Source: Dehalococcoidia bacterium UBA7891
GTDB lineage: Bacteria > Chloroflexota > Dehalococcoidia > Lucifugimonadales > UBA826
Direction of reading: 5' to 3'
Assembly (NCBI GenBank): GCA_002500485.1
Contig: DLRJ01000064.1
Location: 1-6,542 of the forward strand
DNA length: 6,542 nucleotides
This document shows, one piece after another, positions 1-5,512 of the stretch (positions within the stretch are counted from its first letter, which is position 1; each line of letters opens with the position of its first letter). Both the position numbers and the translations under genes were made by a program. Under the pieces are notes generated by a model. It was not told the origin of the DNA. It ran no database searches and saw only the letters and a program-made list of their open reading frames with translations.

Positions 1-231
1 TGTGACCTCTTCAAATCCCAGCAAATGATCCATGTGATTATGAGTAATGGCAATATACTTAACTTGGGTGGTAGATGCTACGGCTACCAAGACAGAAGGT
101 TCAGCTGGTGTGTCTATCAAAAGACTTTCATTAGTTCGATTACATATGACTATATAGGCATTGTTATCATATGGTCCACACGTAATTTTATGAATAGTGA
201 ACTGGGAGTTGGTGTAATGTGGTTTCATCAT
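1..231 (-). CDS. Metallo-beta-lactamase-fold hydrolase, N-terminal part (runs off left edge)
   Basis: Seventy-seven codons are readable on the minus strand, from ATG at 229-231 to base 1 with no stop, so the C-terminal part is outside the window. The N-terminus shows the usual MBL entry: a strand, then GPYDNNAYIV (residues 19-28), then a LLIDTPAE strand-turn, then the metal-binding signature THNHMDH, giving HxHxDH with H64, H66, D68 and H69 as expected Zn ligands. The family includes glyoxalase II-type thioesterases, lactonases, RNases and others. The visible part does not separate these, although the DNNAY motif and short spacing fit a small single-domain hydrolase of the glyoxalase II type. 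Two ATGs lie in tandem (229-231 and 226-228). AGGA at 236-239 is four bases from the first and seven from the second, so the second may be the true start. It is divergent from the small gene at 355 and has its own promoter at 284-292. Confidence 0.9.
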   Translation of the reverse strand, partial: MMKPHYTNSQFTIHKITCGPYDNNAYIVICNRTNESLLIDTPAEPSVLVAVASTTQVKYIAITHNHMDHLLGFEEVT

Positions 232-283
232 TCCATCCTAATTTTTTTATATTAAAATTTACGTTGGTTTAGTAGACATAGGA

Positions 284-292
284 ATTATATCA
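284..292 (-). promoter_or_regulatory. Extended -10 promoter for the metallo-beta-lactamase gene
   Basis: The minus strand reads TGATATAAT, a perfect extended -10 (TGn plus TATAAT at 289-284). Only a weak -35 (TTAAGT or TTTAAG, 3 of 6 matches) lies 16-17 bases upstream, which is usual for extended -10 promoters. Transcription would start near 277, giving a leader of about 46 bases that contains the AGGA site. The same nine bases occur in front of thrB at 5466-5474. Confidence 0.6.
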
Positions 293-354
293 GTCAGTTT
301 TTATTACTTAAATGGGCCTATGAACCCGCATAAACAAAGTCGTAAGGAAGAAAA

Positions 355-603
355 ATGAGTAGCTATGGAATCACAATAAAAAATGCCTCCGAAGGAAACC
401 GTATTACTCTCACATGCGAGCACAACGGTGGAATAATATACATAGTTCCTAGTGAATCAAGTTGGGTATGCAGGGAGGAAAACATAGGTGCTCATGCAAT
501 CACTGGTTTTTTTGAGGATCTTACTAATATAGAAAGCACACAGGTAACCGCACTAATGCAAAAGTGGGGGCTTTATTATCGGACACTGGATGTTATTGCA
601 TAA
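355..603 (+). CDS. Small uncharacterised protein, 82 residues
   Basis: I do not recognise this protein. Translation is supported by a strong ribosome-binding site: AAGGAAG at 344-350, with AGGA six bases from the ATG. The reading frame also fills exactly the space between the divergent MBL gene and the convergent TPR gene, whose stop is only 14 bases away. The first half looks like beta strands (GITIKN, RITLTCEHNGGIIYIVP) with a hairpin turn at N24-G26. The second half, from about residue 55, looks helical (IESTQVTALMQKWGLYY). There are two cysteines (C21, C39) and two histidines (H23, H47), which could bind a metal, but the spacing matches no motif I know. No signal peptide or membrane segment is visible, so a small cytoplasmic protein is likely. 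No confident promoter is seen in 232-354 on this strand. Confidence 0.6.
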   Translation: MSSYGITIKNASEGNRITLTCEHNGGIIYIVPSESSWVCREENIGAHAITGFFEDLTNIESTQVTALMQKWGLYYRTLDVIA

Positions 604-617
604 AGGCGAGTGAAAAT

Positions 618-1661
618 TCAGTCCAATATTCCCGAATTATCTAAGGATGAATCGCCAGACAAAATTTTTGGGATCATAGGTGAAAACACCTCGTCATCTC
701 CAGATTCTGTATCATCATCAGACCAATCTTTGAGGTCTGCTAGTTTTCCTACGTCGTTGAGTCCATAACCGAGAGCTGACATAGGAATATCCCCCAAAAC
801 GCTGGATTTGGCGGGAAACGAGGACTTATTAGATTGAGATGGATGCCTATATGTTTCTCTGATAATGACAGTAACACCGTCTTCTGCTGCACTTGTTATG
901 TTTGCGGAATAAGTATTACCTCCCTCCACCAATTTTTTCAGTCTTAGGGCAAGCTTTGGTTCTATGCTACCTATTTCCATCCCTTTTCTATCTAATATCC
1001 TCATACCTCTATCTACTGATATCAAATCTACACTATGCCCAGAAATCAAATTAGTCACATCGAAATTTCGGGGGATATTTACTAATTTCGTTACACCGGT
1101 CCGACCTGTTTCTTCAATAAAGGATCTTTCCGGTGTTGTAGCTGAAATCGCCATATTTGCCTTAAGTCCAGAAGTTCTTTGTAGCCGATTGATATTTCTT
1201 TTTGCTATCGGACTGTTAGGAGAAATCACAAGAGCACACTGGAAGGCTTGGATAGCTTTTTTATTTTGCCCTTTTTCACTCCAAGCTTTTCCAAGTCGAT
1301 TATATGGCTCCAAGTCCCACGGAAACCTGTCAATGATGTCAGAATTGACTTGAATGGCTTTGTTCCAATCAGATCGCATGGCACTATCTACCGCGAATTT
1401 TGTGTTTTCTTTCCTTGTCTTCTCTAGGAATATGGAGGATTGGTAAGCATCATAGGCTTCTGCACTTTTCCCTATCTTTAGCAAGGCATCCCCTAGTCTG
1501 TTATATGCCTTTTGGTCGCCATGATTGATATCGATCATGGATAAATTCACATCTACAGCCTCTTGAAAAAGCCCGTAATGCATCAATTGATCGGCTTCTT
1601 TAGATCTCTCTTTTCTAAGACTTAGAATGGAAGATAATTCTTTTGCGTTCACTTCACTCAC
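618..1661 (-). CDS. TPR-repeat protein with HIRAN-like domain and acidic tail
   Basis: A 347-residue soluble protein with no signal peptide. Residues about 16-150 form four tetratricopeptide-type helical hairpins, with clear signatures AYNRLGDALLKIGKSAEA (52-69) and PYNRLGKAWSEKGQNKKA (119-136), the second followed by the canonical ALVISPNSP. A linker (about 162-185) leads to a predicted beta-rich domain (about 188-270), where the pattern G-IGSIEPKLALRLKKLVEGG plus a Tyr-x-Ala strand resembles HIRAN or SH3-like barrels. The C-terminus (about 300-347) is acidic, including DWSDDDTESGDDE. TPRs bind partner proteins and HIRAN domains bind DNA ends in other families; a scaffold or adaptor role is inference. 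The longest frame starts at GTG 1661 because TGA lies in frame at 1673-1671. AAAGG abuts that GTG with no spacing, so GTG at 1652 (residue 4) is the likelier start. It is the last gene of the minus-strand cluster. Confidence 0.85.
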   Translation of the reverse strand: MSEVNAKELSSILSLRKERSKEADQLMHYGLFQEAVDVNLSMIDINHGDQKAYNRLGDALLKIGKSAEAYDAYQSSIFLEKTRKENTKFAVDSAMRSDWNKAIQVNSDIIDRFPWDLEPYNRLGKAWSEKGQNKKAIQAFQCALVISPNSPIAKRNINRLQRTSGLKANMAISATTPERSFIEETGRTGVTKLVNIPRNFDVTNLISGHSVDLISVDRGMRILDRKGMEIGSIEPKLALRLKKLVEGGNTYSANITSAAEDGVTVIIRETYRHPSQSNKSSFPAKSSVLGDIPMSALGYGLNDVGKLADLKDWSDDDTESGDDEVFSPMIPKILSGDSSLDNSGILD

Positions 1662-1666
1662 CCTTT
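1658..1666 (-). promoter_or_regulatory. Ribosome-binding site that decides the TPR gene start
   Basis: The minus strand reads AAAGGGTGA, close to the full anti-SD complement AAGGAGGTGA. It overlaps the nominal GTG start at 1659-1661 but lies five bases ahead of a second in-frame GTG at 1650-1652. The second GTG is therefore favoured, giving a protein three residues shorter. Confidence 0.45.
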
Positions 1667-1687
1667 CAACTCATCTTTTGATTTCAT
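1658..1687 (-). other. Nine-codon leader ORF candidate before the TPR gene
   Basis: ATG at 1685-1687 opens a nine-codon frame (MKSKDELKG) whose TGA overlaps the GTG of the TPR gene as GTGA. It has no Shine-Dalgarno site. However, the ATG lies exactly six bases after the -10 candidate TAGAAT (1699-1694), so a transcript from there could start at or next to this ATG. It may be chance; it is listed because the same arrangement occurs before mutS2. Confidence 0.2.
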
Positions 1688-1693
1688 GAGGGC

Positions 1694-1723
1694 ATTCTAA
1701 TCAGGGTTTTTTCTTCAGTGCAA
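1694..1723 (-). promoter_or_regulatory. Possible internal promoter for the TPR gene
   Basis: On the minus strand TAGAAT (1699-1694, 5 of 6 to the -10 consensus) follows TTGCAC (1723-1718, 3 of 6 to the -35 consensus) at 18 bases. The -35 is one arm of the inverted repeat at 1718-1735. The 97-base gap after the upstream glycosyltransferase gene, the widest in the cluster, leaves room for a separate promoter. Confidence 0.3.
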
Positions 1724-1735
1724 TATATTTTGCAC
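1718..1735. repeat. Perfect 6-bp inverted repeat, possible operator
   Basis: GTGCAA, six bases TATATT, then TTGCAC form a perfect inverted repeat with an AT-rich centre in the gap between the DPM1-like gene and the TPR gene. No T-run follows on either strand in the position needed for an intrinsic terminator. A dyad with an AT core overlapping a candidate -35 element fits an operator for a dimeric regulator better. This is inference. Confidence 0.35.
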
Positions 1736-1758
1736 CCATAATCACAGCAAACTTCCAG

Positions 1759-2523
1759 CTATGTACCGGGTTTCATGAACTTGATAATTTTAAAAATTTT
1801 GAGTCTTCCAAAAATAATCTTAAAAATTGCTTCTAATACTATTCCAATGGACATCTTTGAATCTCCAGATACCCGATCGTTAAAAATTATTGGATACTCT
1901 TGAATTGTAAAACCTAGACTTTCACACTGCATGGCAATTTCAATTTGAAATCCAAACCCCGAACAATGAATTTCATCCCAACAAATATCTTTCAGCACCT
2001 GAGACTTAAAAACCTTAAACCCAGATGTACAGTCATTCACCTTCAACCCAGAGATAAATTGAATCGCCCAATTACCGCCGGCACTTAACCCTTTTCGATA
2101 CAAACTCCATTTCTCATCAGATCCTCCACCCTGACAATAGCGGGACCCTACTACGACATCATTGGTCGCAAGCAAATCAATCATGCTTGATAAATAACTA
2201 GGGCTATGAGACATGTCTGCATCCATTTGCACAATGAAACCTTCCTCTCCGTCGAGTCCCTGTATAACCTCTTTAAACCCTTCAACATATGCAGAACCCA
2301 ACCCTTTCTTGGTAGGTCGATCCAATATTGCAACTGAAAATCCATTATTGTAAGCATAGCGTCGAGCTACTTTGGCGGTACTGTCTGGGGAATTGTCGTC
2401 AACAATTAAAACATGGATATTTTCTATCCCTAGGTCAAAGATTTCTTCCAACAAAACCAGTATGCTCTGAGCTTCATTGTATGTGGGTACCACCACGTAA
2501 ACAGGAATTCGATCAGCATCCAT
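1759..2523 (-). CDS. Family 2 glycosyltransferase, DPM1-like polyprenol-phosphate mannosyltransferase
   Basis: A 254-residue GT-A fold enzyme of the dolichyl-phosphate mannosyltransferase type, which moves a sugar from a nucleotide donor to a polyprenyl phosphate on the cytoplasmic face of the membrane. Motifs in order: VVPTYNE (11-17), VDDNSPDST (41-49) for the nucleotide, KKGLGSAYVEG (72-82), the metal-binding QMDADMSH (99-106, D101 and D103), VGSRY (125-129), DCTSGFKVF (164-172), FGFQIE (190-195) and DRVSGDSKMS (216-225). Length and motifs match the soluble, single-domain form (yeast and bacterial enzymes may carry extra membrane helices). The end has only a hydrophobic, basic amphipathic helix (about 226-250) that could touch the membrane. 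The ATG start is backed by AGGA seven bases upstream (2531-2534). The sugar cannot be told from sequence; mannose is the family default. Confidence 0.92.
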   Translation of the reverse strand: MDADRIPVYVVVPTYNEAQSILVLLEEIFDLGIENIHVLIVDDNSPDSTAKVARRYAYNNGFSVAILDRPTKKGLGSAYVEGFKEVIQGLDGEEGFIVQMDADMSHSPSYLSSMIDLLATNDVVVGSRYCQGGGSDEKWSLYRKGLSAGGNWAIQFISGLKVNDCTSGFKVFKSQVLKDICWDEIHCSGFGFQIEIAMQCESLGFTIQEYPIIFNDRVSGDSKMSIGIVLEAIFKIIFGRLKIFKIIKFMKPGT

Positions 2524-2561
2524 CTTCTCTTCCTAAATCGGCTTCGTTTATTTGTGAAATT

Positions 2562-3284
2562 TCACTTCCTATGAGATATCAATAATCTGACTCTCGTAAG
2601 AAATATGTCTCTTATCATTTGCAGAGCGGCTGAGCATAGATCAACTTTGCTATCTTCTCCGTGACGCCAATCAATAGGTACTTGAGAGAGTGAAAATCCA
2701 TACTTGTCAGCCAGCAATAAAACTTCGACATCAAATGCCCAACCCTTAGTTCTAACGAGTGGGAAAATTTTATCGGCAGCCTGAGAAGAAAAACACTTAA
2801 ACCCACATTGAGTGTCTTGATATTTTCTTATGGCGATAAGTTTCACAAATAAATTAAAAACTCTGCCTGCAAAATAGCGAAGTATAGGTTCTCCCAATCT
2901 TTTAGAATTGATTAATTCCCTTGATCCTATTGCGATATCACAACCATCCGTCATTTCTTTGAGGAACCTTTCAATTTGTTCCAATGGCATTGCAAGATCA
3001 GCGTCACACATAAACCTGTACTGGCCCTGGGCAGTCATCATGCCTGTCTTAACAGCTGATCCCTTTCCTTTATGAGGAAGAGATAGGATTTGAAAATTGC
3101 TTTTACTTCCAAAGAATTCCCTCGATAGCCTGACGGTCGAATCATGACTACCATCGTCACACAATATAATTTCATAGGAATAGTTTTGATTACCCAGATA
3201 TTCATAAATGGCGTCGAGAGTTTGCTTTATTCTATGCGATTCGTTATAGGCGGGAATCACTATTGAAAGGTGAATATCAGTCAC
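2562..3284 (-). CDS. Family 2 glycosyltransferase, ALG5-like polyprenol-phosphate glucosyltransferase
   Basis: A 240-residue GT-A enzyme most like the dolichyl-phosphate beta-glucosyltransferase branch (ALG5 type). Motifs in order: IVIPAYNES (8-16), CDDGSHDST (42-50), HKGKGSAVKTGM (71-82), the metal-binding CDADLAMP (93-100, D94 and D96), IGSRE (119-123), YQDTQCGFKCF (155-165), GWAFDVE (181-187) and DWRHGEDSKV (205-214). GxGxAVKxGM, DTQCGFK and WAFDVE separate this branch from DPM1. ALG5 of eukaryotes has an N-terminal membrane anchor; none is present here. The start is GTG at 3282-3284. TAA stops the frame further upstream and the next GTG (residue 9) would remove the first strand, so this is the only sensible start although no Shine-Dalgarno site is visible. 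It lies 24 bases after lysC and 38 bases before the DPM1-like gene, so coupling to lysC translation is likely. Confidence 0.9.
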   Translation of the reverse strand: MTDIHLSIVIPAYNESHRIKQTLDAIYEYLGNQNYSYEIILCDDGSHDSTVRLSREFFGSKSNFQILSLPHKGKGSAVKTGMMTAQGQYRFMCDADLAMPLEQIERFLKEMTDGCDIAIGSRELINSKRLGEPILRYFAGRVFNLFVKLIAIRKYQDTQCGFKCFSSQAADKIFPLVRTKGWAFDVEVLLLADKYGFSLSQVPIDWRHGEDSKVDLCSAALQMIRDIFLTRVRLLISHRK

Positions 3285-3308
3285 TTCATTAACTACTAAG
3301 TTTTAATA

Positions 3309-4541
3309 TTAATCAGGTTTCTCCAACTCAAATGCTGCATGCAGTACCTCTGCTGCTTTTGCTACCTGATCCGATCCGATTATGCAGGTAATCCTAATCT
3401 CCGAGGTGGTAATCATTTCGATGTTGATCTTAGCCTCAGCAAGAGACTTAAACATAGTCGAAGCATACCCAGGAGAATCTTGCATACCTGTACCAACTAT
3501 ACTAATTTTGGCTAGATTTTCAGCTTTCTCAACATTAGTCGTACCAAGATCCTCGGCGACTCCCTCAACCACTTTCATTGCTCTATCCACATCAGACTGT
3601 TTTATAGTGAACGTCAGATCCGTGGTACCTGAGACACTAGCGTTCTGTACTATGACATCTACGCTTATATCTGATTCAGCCAAAGGAACAAATAATGCCG
3701 CCGCAATTCCCGGTCTATCAACCACCGAAAAAACCGTTATTTTGGCAACATCTTTATCCGTAGCGATACCCCGTACTCTATTTCGTATTTCTCCAACCGT
3801 ATTATCCATATTGTCTCCATCATGAATTAGAGTGCCCGGTTCATTATTAAAACTTGAAGCAACTAGTATTGGCACTTGGAAAACCATGCCCAATTCAATT
3901 GAACGGGGATTCATTTTTGCACCATAGCTCGCCAATTCCAGCATTTCTTCAAATCCAACTTGAGTCATTTTCCTAGCATCTGAAACTAAACGAGGATCAG
4001 CGGTATATATTCCCTCTACGTCAGTATAAATCTCACAACGATCAGCCTTTAATCCTGCAGCTAAAGCGACAGCGGTTAAATCTGACGCCCCTCTTCCCAA
4101 AGTTGTAATATCACTATCATGGGTCACTCCTTGGAAGCCAGCAACAATTACAATATTGCCTTTCTCTAATTCCTCATTAATCCTACCCGTATCTACACCA
4201 GCGATTTTAGCTTTCCCGTAAGAAGAGTCAGTCCGAATTCCGGCCTGAGCACCGCTCAAACTGACAGCCTTTTTACCCATAGATTTAAGGGCCATAGCCA
4301 CAAGTGCACACGATTGCAGTTCACCTGTTGATAGCAACACATCAAGTTCCCTCAAGTCCGGTGTTTCCGAAATCTCAGAAGCAATAGACAATAAATTATC
4401 CGTGGAGTCGCCCATGGCAGAAACAGTCACCACCACATTTCCTTCCGAGTCATGTGCCGATCGTATTCTGGCAGCTACGCTCTTAATCAACTCTGGGGTA
4501 GCTAAGGATGATCCACCGTATTTCTGTACAACAAGTGACAA
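3309..4541 (-). CDS. lysC: Aspartate kinase (aspartokinase)
   Basis: The enzyme phosphorylates L-aspartate with ATP, the first step to lysine (and diaminopimelate), methionine and threonine, in the cytoplasm. At 410 residues it is a monofunctional class enzyme like those of Bacillus and Corynebacterium. Landmarks: KYGGSS (7-12), STGE (71-74), TTLGRGASD (136-144), YTDVEGIYTADPR (162-174), SYGAKMNPRS (195-204), then two ACT domains (about 264-340 with VVDRPGIAAALF, and about 343-408) that normally bind lysine and/or threonine for feedback control. The usual glycine in GRGGSD is alanine here (A142) and the histidine before PR is asparagine (N201); whether these matter is unknown. The start is TTG at 4539-4541, supported by AAAGGA five bases upstream. 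That site overlaps the stop codon of thrB, so translation of the two is probably coupled. No internal second start for a beta subunit was examined in detail. Confidence 0.97.
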   Translation of the reverse strand: MSLVVQKYGGSSLATPELIKSVAARIRSAHDSEGNVVVTVSAMGDSTDNLLSIASEISETPDLRELDVLLSTGELQSCALVAMALKSMGKKAVSLSGAQAGIRTDSSYGKAKIAGVDTGRINEELEKGNIVIVAGFQGVTHDSDITTLGRGASDLTAVALAAGLKADRCEIYTDVEGIYTADPRLVSDARKMTQVGFEEMLELASYGAKMNPRSIELGMVFQVPILVASSFNNEPGTLIHDGDNMDNTVGEIRNRVRGIATDKDVAKITVFSVVDRPGIAAALFVPLAESDISVDVIVQNASVSGTTDLTFTIKQSDVDRAMKVVEGVAEDLGTTNVEKAENLAKISIVGTGMQDSPGYASTMFKSLAEAKINIEMITTSEIRITCIIGSDQVAKAAEVLHAAFELEKPD

Positions 4542-4546
4542 TGTAA

Positions 4547-4553
4547 TCCTTTA
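4547..4553 (-). promoter_or_regulatory. lysC ribosome-binding site fused to the thrB stop codon
   Basis: The minus strand reads TAAAGGA: the thrB stop TAA and the lysC Shine-Dalgarno AAAGGA share two bases, and the TTG start follows after five more bases. This decides the TTG start (residues SLVVQKYGG follow at once, matching the family N-terminus) and suggests translational coupling of thrB and lysC. Confidence 0.65.
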
Positions 4554-5453
4554 ATTTTTCTCTATGTATGCGCCTTTTGAAGTAGGAGACGTGAAAACAA
4601 TCTCTCCGTCAAGACCAGATTTCATAGCAGCATCAGCCATCTCATAGCCGATCGTGTATTCTCTGCCTTTAGTAAAAGCCATTATTGAACTGCCAGCACC
4701 AGACAAAAAAGCACCCAATGCACCTGATGCCATAGCCGCTTTAATAATATTTTTCATGGGGAAAAATTGTTTCTGCCGAGCAGGTTGATGAAGCATATCT
4801 TGCGTAGCATATTTAAGATTATCTAAATCCCCTGTAATTAGGGATTGAACTAACAAAGCTGCCCTTCCAATATTGAAAACGGCGTCTTTTCTTTGTATTT
4901 CTGCTGAAAGTATATTTCTGGCCTTCTCAGTTGGCATAGTCTGACAAGGAACATACAAAACAACGTTGACATCTTCCGGAAATGGAACACTAGCCGTGAC
5001 TAATTCTCCTTGGTCATAAATCCCGATTTGCACCCCCCCCAACAAGGCAGGGGCAACATTATCGGGATGTTTTTCAATCTCCGCCCCCATTCTTAGTATC
5101 TCTGGGTTAGAGAGTGGAAATCCTGCGACGGCATTCCCGCTCATCAAACCACCTATTAATGCTGCAGAGCTACTTCCCATGCCACGAGTCAATGGAATAC
5201 CATTGGTGCATTCCAGGCTGACTTCAGGAACGGTTTCTCCAATTTTCTCAAATACCTTGCAGAAACTTTTATAGACAAAGTTGCTATTATCTGTAGGTAG
5301 TTGATCCTCCCCTTTTCCGTTTATTTTGATGGAAAAAGGACCTTTGGTAACTTTTACTTCATTCCAAACATTAAGGGCAATCCCAAGGCAGTCAAAACCT
5401 GGTCCCATATTGGCGGAAGTAGCCGGCACTTTTACTACAATGTTCTCAATCAT
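4551..5453 (-). CDS. thrB: Homoserine kinase (GHMP kinase family)
   Basis: ThrB phosphorylates L-homoserine with ATP to O-phosphohomoserine, the substrate of threonine synthase, in the cytoplasm. At 300 residues it has the normal length. The GHMP motifs are complete: motif 1 PATSANMGPGFDCLG (10-24), the glycine-rich phosphate loop LTRGMGSSSAA (88-98), HPDNVAPALLGG (129-140) typical of homoserine kinases, and motif 3 LSGAGSS (250-256). ATG at 5451-5453 gives the conserved N-terminus and no longer option is needed. There is no clear Shine-Dalgarno site. The promoter at 5466-5474 lies so close that the leader would be only about six bases, so initiation may be near-leaderless, and no attenuator of the classical thr type can fit. 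thrB leads the minus-strand cluster. A run of eight G bases at 5033-5040 encodes G139-G140. Pathway partners hom and thrC are not in the window. Confidence 0.97.
   Translation of the reverse strand: MIENIVVKVPATSANMGPGFDCLGIALNVWNEVKVTKGPFSIKINGKGEDQLPTDNSNFVYKSFCKVFEKIGETVPEVSLECTNGIPLTRGMGSSSAALIGGLMSGNAVAGFPLSNPEILRMGAEIEKHPDNVAPALLGGVQIGIYDQGELVTASVPFPEDVNVVLYVPCQTMPTEKARNILSAEIQRKDAVFNIGRAALLVQSLITGDLDNLKYATQDMLHQPARQKQFFPMKNIIKAAMASGALGAFLSGAGSSIMAFTKGREYTIGYEMADAAMKSGLDGEIVFTSPTSKGAYIEKN
5033..5040. repeat. Homopolymer run of eight C (G on the coding strand) inside thrB
   Basis: Eight C on the plus strand are eight G in the thrB coding strand, covering the Gly-Gly-Val codons GGG GGG GT at residues 139-141 of the conserved ALLGG motif. 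The frame is intact. It is the only homopolymer of G or C of this length that I see in the window. Confidence 0.9.
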
Positions 5454-5465
5454 TTCAATCTCGAG

Positions 5466-5474
5466 ATTATATCA
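5466..5474 (-). promoter_or_regulatory. Extended -10 promoter for the thrB-led cluster
   Basis: The minus strand reads TGATATAAT, a perfect extended -10 (TATAAT at 5471-5466). No good -35 is found at 16-18 bases. The thrB ATG is only 12 bases downstream of the -10, leaving a leader of about six bases. It interlocks with the opposite promoter at 5498-5506. Confidence 0.6.
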
Positions 5475-5497
5475 TTCCTAACTATACATATAAGTGC

Positions 5498-5506
5498 TGA
5501 TAAAAT
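5498..5506 (+). promoter_or_regulatory. Extended -10 promoter for mutS2
   Basis: TGATAAAAT on the plus strand is an extended -10 with TAAAAT (5501-5506) matching 5 of 6 positions. The -35 position (5478-5483, CTAACT) is weak, 3 of 6. It faces away from the thrB promoter, and each promoter's -35 region lies in the other's spacer, so the two polymerases could not both bind freely. Transcription would begin close to the ATG at 5513. Confidence 0.5.
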
Positions 5507-5512
5507 AGCGGC

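Noticed and set aside
25..255. 76-codon plus-strand open frame at the left edge
   Set aside because: It lies antisense to the MBL-fold gene, whose HxHxDH motif is unmistakable. The plus-strand translation shows no family resemblance and no SD.
604..617. Shared bidirectional terminator between the convergent small gene and TPR gene
   Set aside because: Only 14 bases separate the stops, and no GC-rich stem with a T-run is present there or just inside either gene.
964..1353. 129-codon plus-strand open frame antisense to the TPR gene
   Set aside because: Low-complexity hydrophobic translation, no ribosome-binding site, and the opposite strand carries clear TPR repeats.
1701..1758. Rho-independent terminator after the DPM1-like gene
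   Set aside because: The hairpin at 1718-1735 is AT-rich and on the transcribed minus strand is followed by an A-rich stretch, not a T-run.
2328..2585. 85-codon plus-strand open frame across the glycosyltransferase junction
   Set aside because: Antisense to the DPM1-like gene start, with composition not like a protein and no SD.
2615..2806. 63-codon minus-strand frame inside the ALG5-like gene
   Set aside because: Same strand but a shifted frame of a gene with all motifs intact; not a second gene.
3382..3825. 147-codon plus-strand open frame antisense to lysC
   Set aside because: It is the mirror of the ACT domains of aspartate kinase, with no family motifs of its own.
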